Part shown: positions 24,546-32,498 of the stretch, piece by piece
Position numbering within the stretch: position 1 is the first letter of the stretch
Layout: each line of letters opens with the position of its first letter
Source: an uncultured Burkholderiaceae bacterium
Lineage (GTDB): Bacteria; Pseudomonadota; Gammaproteobacteria; Burkholderiales; Burkholderiaceae_B
Direction of reading: 5' to 3'
Length of the DNA stretch: 64,000 nucleotides
NCBI GenBank assembly: GCA_934525625.1
Contig: CAKSZL010000009.1
Coordinates: forward strand, 33,620 to 97,619
Notes under the pieces: model-generated
Databases searched by the model: none
Told to the model about the DNA's origin: nothing
The model's input: the letters and a program-made list of their open reading frames with translations, nothing else
Made by a program: the position numbers and the translations under genes

Positions 24546-25676
24546 ATGAAGAAGACTGTGCTTGTGCTGGCTGCGTCCCTGTTTTCGCTGGGCGCGCAGG
24601 CCGAGGTCCGGGTGGGCGTCATCGTGGCCGAGACCGGCCCGGCCGCCTCGCTGGGCATACCGGCCAAGAACGTATTCGAGATGCTGCCCGACAGGCTGGG
24701 CGGCGAACCAGTGCGCTACATCGTGCTGGACGACGCCAGCGACACTACGGCGGCGGTCAGGCAGGCGCGCAAACTGATGGAACAGGACAAGGTCGATCTG
24801 CTCATCGGTTCCAGTACGGTGCCCACCTCCATCGCCGTCGCCGGCGTGGCCGGCGAAATGAAGACGCCGCAACTGGCGCTGGCGCCCATGTCCATTCCCA
24901 CTTCGCAAAATGCCTGGGCCTACGCGGTGCCGCAGCCCACGCGCATCATGATGAGCGCCGTCGTCGATCACATGAAGGCGCACGGCGTCAAGACCATAGG
25001 CTATCTGGGTTTCGCCGATTCCTGGGGAGACATGGTGCTGGCCGGCACCGAGGCCAACCTGGGCGGCGCCGGCATCAAGCTCGTCGCGTCGGAACGCTAC
25101 GGGCGCGGCGACACCAGCGTGGCGGGGCAGGTGCTCAAGCTCACGGCCGCCAAGCCGGATGCGGTGGTGCTCGGCGGCACCGGCACGCCGGGCGTGCTGC
25201 CGCAGATGGCCTTGCGCGAGCGCGGCTATCAAGGCCCGCTGTATCACAACACCGGCGTCATCAACCGCGACTTTCTGCGCGTAGGCGGCAAAGTTGTCGA
25301 AGGCGCTTATGCGCCCACCGGGCCCGTCATGGTGGCCGAACAGCTTCCCGACGGCAACGCCATCAAGCCGGTGGCCATGGCCTTCATCGAAGCCTACGAA
25401 GGCAAGCACGGCAAGGGCATGCGCAACGCCTTCGCCGCCTACGCCTGGGACGCCTATCTGCTGGCCGACAAGGCCGTGGAAGCGGCCCTGAAAACCTCCA
25501 AGCCCGGTACGCAAGACTTCCGCGAAGCCGTGCGCACGGCGCTGGAAACCAACAAAGAAATCGTCGGCACGCACGGCGTGTACAACATGAGCCCCACCGA
25601 CCATACCGGCGTGGACCAGCGCGCCAGCGTGCTGGTGCAGGTCAAGAATGGCGACTGGGCACTGGTGCGGCACTAA
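24546..25676 (+). CDS. ABC-type solute-binding protein (LivK/aromatic acid type)
   Basis: 376 residues. The signal peptide (VLVLAASLFSLGAQA) is followed by VRVGVIVAETGPAASLGIPA, typical of the type 1 binding fold, with LLIGSSTVPTSIAVAGVAGE in domain one and GTHGVYNMSPTDHTGVDQ near the end. The closest relative in the window is the binding protein at 1559-2704; both end with a THGVYNM/TQGVYNM...DH-G-D pattern. It is downstream of the ligase with only the hairpin repeat between them. No permease genes are nearby. An aromatic acid that serves as ligase substrate is the likely ligand, by inference. Confidence 0.87.
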   Translation: MKKTVLVLAASLFSLGAQAEVRVGVIVAETGPAASLGIPAKNVFEMLPDRLGGEPVRYIVLDDASDTTAAVRQARKLMEQDKVDLLIGSSTVPTSIAVAGVAGEMKTPQLALAPMSIPTSQNAWAYAVPQPTRIMMSAVVDHMKAHGVKTIGYLGFADSWGDMVLAGTEANLGGAGIKLVASERYGRGDTSVAGQVLKLTAAKPDAVVLGGTGTPGVLPQMALRERGYQGPLYHNTGVINRDFLRVGGKVVEGAYAPTGPVMVAEQLPDGNAIKPVAMAFIEAYEGKHGKGMRNAFAAYAWDAYLLADKAVEAALKTSKPGTQDFREAVRTALETNKEIVGTHGVYNMSPTDHTGVDQRASVLVQVKNGDWALVRH

Positions 25677-25709
25677 AGCCACAGCGATGCGCGGCGGTGC
25701 GACAGCTTG

Positions 25710-25735
25710 CGCCGGCTGCTCGGGAGTAGCCGGCG
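25710..25735. terminator. weak hairpin after the binding-protein gene
   Basis: CGCCGGCT, a 10-base loop, then AGCCGGCG: an 8-bp perfect stem 34 bases after the stop. There is no U-tract, so termination is uncertain. Confidence 0.3.
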
Positions 25736-25799
25736 GGCTGTCCCTGCATGGCGGGGGCGGGCTTACAATGCACACGCCCCTAGTCCGAATCCTATCCTT

Positions 25800-26990
25800 A
25801 TGAAGCTGTCCCAGCGAGCCCAAGCCGTTTCCACCTTTTATGCGATGGAGTTCGGCAATCGCGCCGCCGCCCTGGAGGCCCAGGGCCATGACGTTATCCG
25901 CCTGAGCCTGGGCGAGCCCGATTTCGGCGCGCCGCCGGCCGTCATGCGGGCCGCGCACAGCGTGCTGGACGAACAGGCGCTGGCCTATACCGGCGCGTTG
26001 GGGTTGCCCGCGCTGCGGGAAGCCATCGTCGGCTTTTACCGCGACGTGCATGGCGTGCACGTGGAGCCGTCGCGCGTGGTGGTAACGGCGGGAGCCTCGG
26101 CGGCCTTGCTGATGGTGACGGCGGCGCTGGTCGATCCGGGCGACGAGGTACTGGTGGGCGACCCTTCGTATCCGTGCAACCGCCAGTTTCTCAGCAGCTT
26201 CGGCGCCAAGGTCAAGCTGGCGCCCACCGATGCCGCCACCCGATTTCAACTGGACGCGGCTGCGGTGCGCGCGCACTGGACGCCGCAAACACGCGGCCTG
26301 ATCATCGCCACGCCGTCGAATCCCACCGGCACCTCGGTGCCGCTGGCTGAGTTAAGCGAGATCTGCGCCTGGGCGCGCCGGCATGACGCCTGGCGCATCG
26401 TCGACGAAATCTACCTGAACCTGGGGGATCGAGACGCCCAGGGCAGGGCGCCGGGCAGCGTGCTGTCCGTGGACCCGGACGCCATCGTCATCAACAGTTT
26501 TTCCAAGTATTTCGGCATGACGGGCTGGCGCCTGGGCTGGTGTGTCGTGCCCGAAGCCATGGCGCCCGCCATGGAGCGCCTGGCCCAGAATTACTACATC
26601 TGCCCGCCCACCCTGTCGCAATATGCGGCCCTGGCGTGCTTTACGCCGGAATCGCTGGCGGTGTGCGAAGCGCGCCGCGCCGAGCTGGCGCAGCGGCGCG
26701 CCCTGGTGCTGGAAGGACTGGCGCGCATGGGCCTGCCGGTGCCCGTGCCGCCCGACGGCGCGTTCTACGTGTATTTCGACGTCAGCGGCACGGGGATGGA
26801 CGCCTGGCGGTTCTGCGAGCGCGCGCTGGAAGAAGCGCACGTCGCGCTGACGCCGGGCAAGGATTTCGGAGATTGCGGCGCCGATACCTACGTGCGCTTG
26901 TCTTATGCGGCGTCGGCCGAGCGATTGGAGACCGCCCTGCGGCGCCTGGCCGACTGGTTGGGTACAAGCGGCGTTATGCAAGGGCCCTGA
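25800..26990 (+). CDS. class I/II pyridoxal-phosphate aminotransferase
   Basis: 396 residues of fold type I, AspC/AlaA-like. The N-terminal LSLGEPDFGAP, the TAGASAALLMVTAALVDPGD helix, IATPSNPTGT, VDEIYLNL and SFSKYFGMTGWRLGW (Schiff-base Lys236) are all present, with an Arg-containing VRLSYAAS near the end. It transfers amino groups between an amino acid and a 2-oxo acid in the cytosol. ATG 25800 was chosen because the family N-terminus begins there. It has no obvious operon partners and is followed by a strong convergent terminator. The specific amino acid cannot be read from sequence. Confidence 0.9.
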   Translation: MKLSQRAQAVSTFYAMEFGNRAAALEAQGHDVIRLSLGEPDFGAPPAVMRAAHSVLDEQALAYTGALGLPALREAIVGFYRDVHGVHVEPSRVVVTAGASAALLMVTAALVDPGDEVLVGDPSYPCNRQFLSSFGAKVKLAPTDAATRFQLDAAAVRAHWTPQTRGLIIATPSNPTGTSVPLAELSEICAWARRHDAWRIVDEIYLNLGDRDAQGRAPGSVLSVDPDAIVINSFSKYFGMTGWRLGWCVVPEAMAPAMERLAQNYYICPPTLSQYAALACFTPESLAVCEARRAELAQRRALVLEGLARMGLPVPVPPDGAFYVYFDVSGTGMDAWRFCERALEEAHVALTPGKDFGDCGADTYVRLSYAASAERLETALRRLADWLGTSGVMQGP

Positions 26991-27014
26991 TCATCATCGC
27001 CAGTGTTGATCGCT

Positions 27015-27058
27015 CGGCCGTGTCTTCGGTTCTTTTTCTGGTACCGAAGACGCGGCCG
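27015..27058. terminator. strong bidirectional terminator
   Basis: CGGCCGTGTCTTCGGT and ACCGAAGACGCGGCCG form a 16-bp stem with one G-U pair, around a 12-base T-rich loop. It lies between the convergent aminotransferase and DUF945 genes. Confidence 0.8.
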
Positions 27059-27067
27059 ATAAGATGA

Positions 27068-29074
27068 TCAAGGCGTGGCCGAAGCATACTTCGCGAAGTC
27101 TTCCGCGATGCTGATGAAGGTGTTGTGCAGAATGCGCAGGCTTTCCGCGCCTATGCCACCTTCGGCGTTCAGGTCCATTTCCACGAAGGCTACGCCGTCG
27201 TCGTCCAGGTAGGCGCGCGTCCAGCGGTATTCCTGGTTCCAGCTATTGATTCTTTCCAGGGACAAGGGCTTGTCGCTCTTGTACTCGGCAACGTAGACCA
27301 GGTCTTGGCAAGCGCCCGAGAAAGCGTTGCACAGGAAGCGCACGCGCAGCGCGCTGGCGCCTACCGAGGACGGATCCAGCCGCAGCACCGGCGCATCGTC
27401 TTCCTCTTCCACTGTTACCTTCTCGCCTTGCTCTTCCAGCAACTTGACGACGTGATCGACGTCGAACTCTTCGAGCATGTTGGAAGCCTGTTCCGCCGTC
27501 GTGGCGGCCTGCGTGGCTTCGTCCGCCTCGATCGCGGCGGCGTCGGCAGCCGCTTGCGCCGCCGCGGCGGCTACATCGGCCTCGGCTTCCACGTCGGGAA
27601 CGTATTCCTCCGTTTCCTCTTCCTCCAACGAGGAATCCAGCATGCCGAACAGTTCCTCCTGGGGAATCTCGGTGCCGTTCAGGTTGCCCACGCCATCGGC
27701 GAAGACGAAGGTGCCGACGATGTTGTCGCCATCGTTTTTGCCGACGTTCATCATCTCGGCAAGGCCGGCCAGGCTGCGCACCTGATCCTCGGCTTCAGAC
27801 GCCGCCTCGTCGGGCATCATCTTGTCGTTCAGGATGCTGTATTGCGTCATCAAGCCCTGGAGCATGGGCTTGGAAAGCACCAGCTTGGCGTCGATACGCT
27901 TGATGGCCTGAATGGCGGCTTGCTTGAGCGACAATTCGTCCAGGCTTTCCTGGGGAAGGTCGAGATCGACGGTGGCGGTAAAGAGGCTTTCACCCTTGCC
28001 GGTCTTCCAGCTGACGGGCGCGATGCTCAACGAGGGCTTGCCGGCCAGCAGCTTGCGGACGTTGGCTTCCACCAGCGGCAGCAGGTCGTCGTCGACGTCC
28101 GCGTCGCCGTTGCTCATGACTTGCGCCATGAGCGAGTTGTAGGCGTCGGCGATCTGCTTGAGCGCCGCGCCGTCTAGGTTGTCCAGCTTGAGCACGGTTT
28201 GCCCGCTGCCCAGCAGGATGTCGTTCAGCATGACGTTGCCGGTGCGGTAGGCGGCCTCGACCGAGATGGCGGTGTCGTTTTCGCGAACCTTGGCGGTATA
28301 GCCCAGGTCGTCTATCGTGACTTTGCCGTCGCCGTCGGGCAGCGTGATTTCCATGCGCTTGACGTTCAGCGTCGAGTCGCCGATGCCCAGGTCGAACTTG
28401 CCCATGCGGCTGGCGCCCGTCAGGCTCATGCCTGTCAGGTTCATGTCCACGGGCTGGTCTTTCTGGCTGTTGATGGCAAGCTTGTCGACGACGGCGTCGA
28501 TCACGAAGGACTTGCGCACGAACTCGTACTCGCCCTTCATCCGCATGCCGCTGAAGTCCAGTTTCGTTTCGTCATCGGAGAACTGCAGCGGCGCAATTTG
28601 CGCGACGCTTTGAACCTTGCCGCGATAGCTGACGATGTCGTCGCTGCTGATGGGCGAAACGCCCTTGAACAAGGCGAACACTATGTTCAGGTCGTCCGTT
28701 CGGGCCAGTTCGGTGTGGGCGAAGGCCAGCCGAGGGGCGAATACGCCGCGCGATAGCGCGCCCTTGGGGAAGGGGCCGTGTTCGATGTGCGATTCGAATT
28801 CCAGCTTCTCGGTCGGCAGCTTGTCTTCGGACGCGCTGCGCTCGACGAAGGAAAGCCCGTAGCGGGCCTTGCTGGAGAACCAGCCGCGCTCATAGCTTAG
28901 CTGCTCCAGGCGCAGTCCGAACAGGGGGCTGAGGTTCTCCAGCTTTTCGTTGGCGGTGGCCAGATAGCGCTGTGAATGGGCTTCTATCTTCGTGCCGGTA
29001 TACCAGGTGGCGCCTAGCCAACCGGCTACGCCGACGACGATGACGCCGGCCGCGATCGCTGAACTTTTTTTCAT
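27068..29074 (-). CDS. DUF945 (YdgA-family) protein with acidic/Ala-rich insert
   Basis: 668 residues. An N-terminal signal anchor (AAGVIVVGVAGWLGATWYT) is followed by LFGLRLEQLSYERGWFSSKARYGL, diagnostic of DUF945. The family is normally about 450-550 residues, and this one carries a low-complexity segment near 480-545 made of Glu runs and Ala-rich coiled sequence (DVAAAAAQAAADAAAIEADE). The C-terminal 100 residues (FLCNAFSGACQDLVYVAEYK, WNQEYRWTRAYLDDDGVAF) resemble a YbjN-like type III secretion chaperone fold, so this may be a fusion. It is probably inner-membrane anchored and periplasmic. The function is unknown. Confidence 0.75.
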   Translation of the reverse strand: MKKSSAIAAGVIVVGVAGWLGATWYTGTKIEAHSQRYLATANEKLENLSPLFGLRLEQLSYERGWFSSKARYGLSFVERSASEDKLPTEKLEFESHIEHGPFPKGALSRGVFAPRLAFAHTELARTDDLNIVFALFKGVSPISSDDIVSYRGKVQSVAQIAPLQFSDDETKLDFSGMRMKGEYEFVRKSFVIDAVVDKLAINSQKDQPVDMNLTGMSLTGASRMGKFDLGIGDSTLNVKRMEITLPDGDGKVTIDDLGYTAKVRENDTAISVEAAYRTGNVMLNDILLGSGQTVLKLDNLDGAALKQIADAYNSLMAQVMSNGDADVDDDLLPLVEANVRKLLAGKPSLSIAPVSWKTGKGESLFTATVDLDLPQESLDELSLKQAAIQAIKRIDAKLVLSKPMLQGLMTQYSILNDKMMPDEAASEAEDQVRSLAGLAEMMNVGKNDGDNIVGTFVFADGVGNLNGTEIPQEELFGMLDSSLEEEETEEYVPDVEAEADVAAAAAQAAADAAAIEADEATQAATTAEQASNMLEEFDVDHVVKLLEEQGEKVTVEEEDDAPVLRLDPSSVGASALRVRFLCNAFSGACQDLVYVAEYKSDKPLSLERINSWNQEYRWTRAYLDDDGVAFVEMDLNAEGGIGAESLRILHNTFISIAEDFAKYASATP

Positions 29075-29374
29075 TTTGATTTTTTCCGTAGATTGGCGGG
29101 TTGCGCCCGCGTGCCTAGATTCTCGGCTCCAGTGTGTCGTGCCGATTTTGAAAGAGGGCGTTCTCTATCCGTAATCGTCGACGCGCCGGGAAGAGCGGCA
29201 AGTATAACTAGGCGTGGCGGCAGGATTGTTTCGTTTCTTGAAAACCGCCGAAAGCGCCGCAAACCCAGGCGTGGCGCGGGATAGCGACCATACGGCACGT
29301 TGCCCGCGATGCCTGGGCGACATGATTTGCGCTACGCTGTTTCAGCGTGTTGCAAAATCGTTGGGCTGGTGTTT
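29075..29374. other. intergenic region without recognisable gene
   Basis: 300 bases upstream of the DUF945 gene and downstream of the TetR gene. It presumably holds the DUF945 promoter. No convincing coding frame, repeat or RNA was seen. Confidence 0.5.
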
Positions 29375-30019
29375 TTACAGCCCCAGCTCGACCATGCGCA
29401 GCAGGCGCGCGCCCAGCGAACGGCGCATGCCGGGCGGCGCATTGCGCAGCGGCCCGTCGATGATCAGCAGCGCCATGCCGTGCACCGCCGACCAGGCCAG
29501 GAATTCGGCGCCGGGGCGGCGGTCGGCGGGCAGCACGCCGGCCTGCGCCATGGCGTCCAGCGCGTAGCTTAGTAGTTCAAAAGGGTTGAGTCCCTTGGAG
29601 GCTGTGCGCGCCGGGTCGGCGGGCACTTGCACGTCGTGCGGGCCGAAAGCGAAGGCGGTGCGGAACCAGCCTGTTTCGGCCTGCGCAAAACCCAGATAGC
29701 CGCGCCCCACCGCGGCCAGCATGCCGCGTGCCCGCGCCACCGGGTCGTCCAGCGCCTCGGCGTGGCGCAGCTCGGCTTCGATGGCCTGCGCCAATGCGCC
29801 CAGCGTGGCGGCGCGCACCGCCTCGAACAGCGCCTGATGGTTGGCGAAATGCCGGTAGGCCGCGTTGGGCGCCACGCCGGCGCGGCGCGTGGCCTCGCGC
29901 AGCACCAGGGCTTCGGGCCCGCCCTCTCGCACCAGCGCCAAGCCCGCCTGAACCAATGCCGCACGCAAATCGCCATGGTGGTAGGTGCTGCGGGGAGAGC
30001 GGGCTTGGGAGGCGGTCAT
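29375..30019 (-). CDS. TetR/AcrR-family regulator
   Basis: 214 residues. The HTH is at the N-terminus (YHHGDLRAALVQAGLALVRE, APNAAYRHFANHQALFEAV), and the C-terminal effector domain matches the TetR_C_33/WHG type (WSAVHGMALLIIDGPLR). It is divergent from the VOC/DUF1428 pair, with 136 bases between starts. The intergenic region contains the direct repeat GTGAACAATGTTCAC-like sequence near 30078-30092 and GTGGACAGTGTTCAT near 30046-30060, probable operator sites. It likely represses itself and the neighbouring genes. Confidence 0.88.
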   Translation of the reverse strand: MTASQARSPRSTYHHGDLRAALVQAGLALVREGGPEALVLREATRRAGVAPNAAYRHFANHQALFEAVRAATLGALAQAIEAELRHAEALDDPVARARGMLAAVGRGYLGFAQAETGWFRTAFAFGPHDVQVPADPARTASKGLNPFELLSYALDAMAQAGVLPADRRPGAEFLAWSAVHGMALLIIDGPLRNAPPGMRRSLGARLLRMVELGL

Positions 30020-30045
30020 GATTTACAACTTTACGCATTTTTCAT

Positions 30046-30093
30046 GTGGACAGTGTTCATTCTAGCCTCTAGCATTGATGTGAACAATGTTCA
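30046..30093. promoter_or_regulatory. two tandem palindromic operator candidates for the adjacent TetR
   Basis: GTGGACAGTGTTCAT and, 17 bases further on, GTGAACAATGTTCAC, the second an almost perfect dyad GTGAACA-T-GTTCAC with one extra base. They lie in the divergent region between the TetR gene and the VOC gene, the classic location for TetR autoregulation. Confidence 0.6.
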
Positions 30094-30155
30094 CACTAAC
30101 AAGAAATGATCAGGCGGCCATGTGCCGCAGCCACCTCGACACCAAGGAGATGTCC

Positions 30156-30599
30156 ATGTCATTCGCGCCGTATCTCAATTTCGACGGCGATTGCGCCGAG
30201 GCTTTCGCCTTCTATGCCGACACCTTCGGCGGCACTATCGCCTATCAAAGCACCTTTGGCGAAGCGGCTTCCATGCCGGGCATGCCGCCCCTGAACGACG
30301 AAGACAAGCGGCGCATCATGCATGCGCAAATACAGCTCAAGGGCGGGCTGTTGATGGGTTCCGACGCCTTGGCCGGCGCCGATGAAGCCTGCGGCGGAGG
30401 CTATCGGCCGCCGCAAGGCATGTGGGTATCCGTTCAGGCGGACGACGCCGAGCAGGGGCGGCGCTTCTTCGATGCGCTGGCCAAGGGCGGCGAAGTCGCC
30501 ATGCCGTATGCCGACACGTTCTGGTCGGACGGCTTCGGCATGGTGAAAGACCGCTTCGGCATCCCCTGGATGGTCAACGTGCCCAAGAAAGAGGGCTGA
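30156..30599 (+). CDS. VOC-family (PhnB-like) protein
   Basis: 147 residues of the vicinal-oxygen-chelate fold, 3-demethylubiquinone-methyltransferase/PhnB-like group. YLNFDGDCAEAFAFYADTFGG opens the domain, and FWSDGFGMVKDRFGIPWMVN closes it. These proteins are widespread and mostly without assigned reaction. AAGGAG is six bases before ATG 30156, so the upstream in-frame starts are rejected. It is first in a two-gene unit with the DUF1428 gene 19 bases downstream, divergent from TetR. DUF1428 and PhnB-like genes commonly travel together. Confidence 0.88.
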   Translation: MSFAPYLNFDGDCAEAFAFYADTFGGTIAYQSTFGEAASMPGMPPLNDEDKRRIMHAQIQLKGGLLMGSDALAGADEACGGGYRPPQGMWVSVQADDAEQGRRFFDALAKGGEVAMPYADTFWSDGFGMVKDRFGIPWMVNVPKKEG

Positions 30600-30618
30600 T
30601 TTTCATCAGGAGACGATC

Positions 30619-30996
30619 ATGCATTATGTCGATGGATTCGTGGTGCCCGTGCCTCGGGACAAGCTGGAGGCTTACCGTGAAATGGCCCAGCGGGCCGGCG
30701 AAGTGTGAATGGAGTACGGCGCGCTGCAATACTGGGAATGCGTGGGCGACGACGTGCCGTCCGGCAAGCTGACGTCCTTTCCGCAGTCGCTGCAGCTCAA
30801 GGACGATGAAGTGGTGGTGTTCGCGTGGATTGTCTACCCGTCGCGGGCCGAGCGCGACCGCATCAACGAACTGGTCATGAAAGACCCGCGCCTGGCCGGC
30901 ATGAAGCCGGAAGACATGCCCTTCGATGGCAAGCGCATGTTCTGGGGCGGCTTTGCCGGCCTGGTGGAGATGGGCGGCAGCGGCGTTCTTACCTGA
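30619..30996 (+). pseudogene. DUF1428 family gene with in-frame TGA at codon 30
   Basis: The family sequence is continuous over 125 codons: MHYVDGFVVPVPRDKLEAYR before the stop, and MEYGALQYWECVGDD, TSFPQSLQLKDDEVVVFAWI and MPFDGKRMFWGGFAGLVEM after it. Codon 30 (30706-30708) is TGA, where family members usually have Trp (TGG) before the EHGAL-like segment, so a single G-to-A change explains the break. An ATG follows immediately (TGAATG, 30709) and could allow restart of a 95-residue C-terminal product. The gene follows the VOC gene. A sequencing error is also possible. Confidence 0.75.
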
Positions 30997-31240
30997 TGCC
31001 GCTGCGGCGCAGCCTGTCGAGGGAAGCCTGGTTCAAGCGCCGCGCTTCTTCCTCGGCGAACTTGCGTTCGCCGGGTTCGTACTTGCCTTCGTACATGCAA
31101 CTGCTGCGATTCCATTGGCATTCGTTGTAGCGCATGGCCGAGGGAGTTCCGGGCTCGGAATCGCCCAGGCCCAACACGGAACAGCCCGAAACAAGCATGA
31201 CGAGAAGCAGGACGACACCGTATCGGCTGAGCATTTGCAT
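30989..31240 (-). CDS. small lipoprotein
   Basis: 83 residues. The signal sequence ends in the lipobox VSGC (Cys about 20), followed by a short polar domain with two further cysteines (YNECQWNRSSCMYEGKYEPGE) and an Arg-rich tail. No family is recognised. It overlaps the 3' end of the convergent DUF1428 gene by 8 bases. Probably anchored in the outer membrane; the function is unknown. Confidence 0.68.
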   Translation of the reverse strand: MQMLSRYGVVLLLVMLVSGCSVLGLGDSEPGTPSAMRYNECQWNRSSCMYEGKYEPGERKFAEEEARRLNQASLDRLRRSGIR

Positions 31241-31332
31241 GAGTATTCTTCCCTGAATTTACAGTTTGCTATACGTTGCTTATAGCAAACTCTTAAAGCT
31301 TTTTCTAGGGAAGAGGCGGTCAAGCAATGTCA

Positions 31333-31361
31333 AGCGGGCCCAAGGTGCGCCTTGGCCCGCT
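31333..31361 (-). terminator. GC-rich hairpin downstream of the SPFH gene
   Basis: AGCGGGCCCAAGG, a four-base loop, and CCTTGGCCCGCT pair with one bulged base. It begins 11 bases past the SPFH stop. No U-tract follows, so it may instead be a mRNA-stabilising hairpin. Confidence 0.5.
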
Positions 31362-31372
31362 GTGTTCGGGCT

Positions 31373-32227
31373 TTACTTGATGCCCAGGAAAGGCAGGGCT
31401 GAGCCCGGCACTTGGGTTTGCGGCAAGGCGCCGTCCCATTTTTCCACGGCGATCAAGTCGACCAGCCTGGCATTGGCCGCCAGCGCCTGGCCGCGCGCCT
31501 GGATAGCGGCGGCTTCGGCGTCGCCGCGCAGGCGTATGCCGTCGGCCTCGGCCTGGAAGCGCTCGCGCTGGGCGTCGGCTTCGGCTTTGGCGCGCACCAC
31601 CTGGATGTCGGCCTGGATTTCCGCCGTCTGCTTTTGCTGGCGCGTGGTTTCGATCTGCACCTGGGCCAGCATGCGCTGTTCGATGGACTGCTCGTAGGCG
31701 TCCGAAAAGCCCACTTCCTCCACCTGTACGCCCACGACCTGAACGGGCGCATCGCGCATGGCCTGCATGACGGCCTGCACGGTTTCCAGGCCCAGCTTTT
31801 CGCGTTCTTGAATGGCACGCACGGCGGTGAAGCGGCCAAAGACGTTCTTGACGGCGTCGGGCGTGCGGCGTTCGATGACGCGCGCCTGCAGATTGGTCAG
31901 CGTGCCGTATTCGCTGTACAGCGTGGCCACGCGGTCGACGGGCACGCGGTACGTGACGGAAACCTTCATCGTGGCGGGCTGCTGATCGAAGGAATAGGCT
32001 TCCAGGGCCAGCGAGACGTTGTGGTCGCGCACCGAGATGAACTGCACCGAATCGAGCACCGGCGTCTTGAAGCCCAGGCCGGGCTCGGCCACGGTAACGA
32101 TCTTGCCGTTGCGCAGCACCACGCCGCGCTCGCCCTGGTCTACCTGGAAGAACGAGCCGAAGACAATGATGAGGATGAGAAAAAAGATGACGACGGCGGC
32201 GCCGGCGAATCCGAAATTACGTTTCAT
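31373..32227 (-). CDS. SPFH/Band 7 (prohibitin-like) membrane protein
   Basis: 284 residues. One N-terminal transmembrane helix (AAVVIFFLILIIVFGSFF) is followed by the Band 7 domain (VDQGERGVVLRNGK, VKVSVTYRVPV-like strand, FGRFTAVRAIQEREKL) and a long Ala/Glu/Gln coiled-coil (about 190-255) for oligomerisation. SPFH proteins form membrane ring assemblies that scaffold proteases or membrane microdomains. Its ATG overlaps the stop of a 37-residue membrane ORF, suggesting a coupled two-gene unit. No NfeD or FtsH gene is adjacent. Confidence 0.9.
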   Translation of the reverse strand: MKRNFGFAGAAVVIFFLILIIVFGSFFQVDQGERGVVLRNGKIVTVAEPGLGFKTPVLDSVQFISVRDHNVSLALEAYSFDQQPATMKVSVTYRVPVDRVATLYSEYGTLTNLQARVIERRTPDAVKNVFGRFTAVRAIQEREKLGLETVQAVMQAMRDAPVQVVGVQVEEVGFSDAYEQSIEQRMLAQVQIETTRQQKQTAEIQADIQVVRAKAEADAQRERFQAEADGIRLRGDAEAAAIQARGQALAANARLVDLIAVEKWDGALPQTQVPGSALPFLGIK

Positions 32228-32337
32228 GGTTTGTGTTTCTGCTTATTGGAGGATTGGCCGCGCAGGAACGTGCGCAGCCCAAGAGCAAGCAAATAGGCCA
32301 CGACAGCGGCGCCTATGAGAATCAGCACGATCCGCAT
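32224..32337 (-). CDS. 37-residue single-pass membrane protein coupled to SPFH gene
   Basis: Reads MRIVLILIGAAVVAYLLALG, then a basic, polar tail ending in KQKHKP. One transmembrane helix spans residues 3-20. The stop codon shares bases with the SPFH start (ATGA), and AGGA lies upstream of the ATG at 32337, so translation and coupling are plausible. No family is known. Its placement suggests a small partner or regulator of the SPFH assembly; this is inference. Confidence 0.6.
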   Translation of the reverse strand: MRIVLILIGAAVVAYLLALGLRTFLRGQSSNKQKHKP

Positions 32338-32498
32338 GATGAGTATCCTGTCAGTGAATGAAAGCGGGGCGGTATGCGGCAAGTGCCCCGCGCGCGGGCG
32401 AAATTGTGCCAGACGCGGGAGACGAGCGACCGGTGCTTGGATGAAGAATCGTTACCGAGTGTATATGAAGCGCCGTTGCGGCGCCCGGCGCGGCCGGT

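Noticed and set aside
30619..30996. selenocysteine at the in-frame TGA of the DUF1428 gene
   Set aside because: The homologous residue is Trp, not Cys, and I see no SECIS-like hairpin directly after the TGA; a nonsense mutation is simpler.
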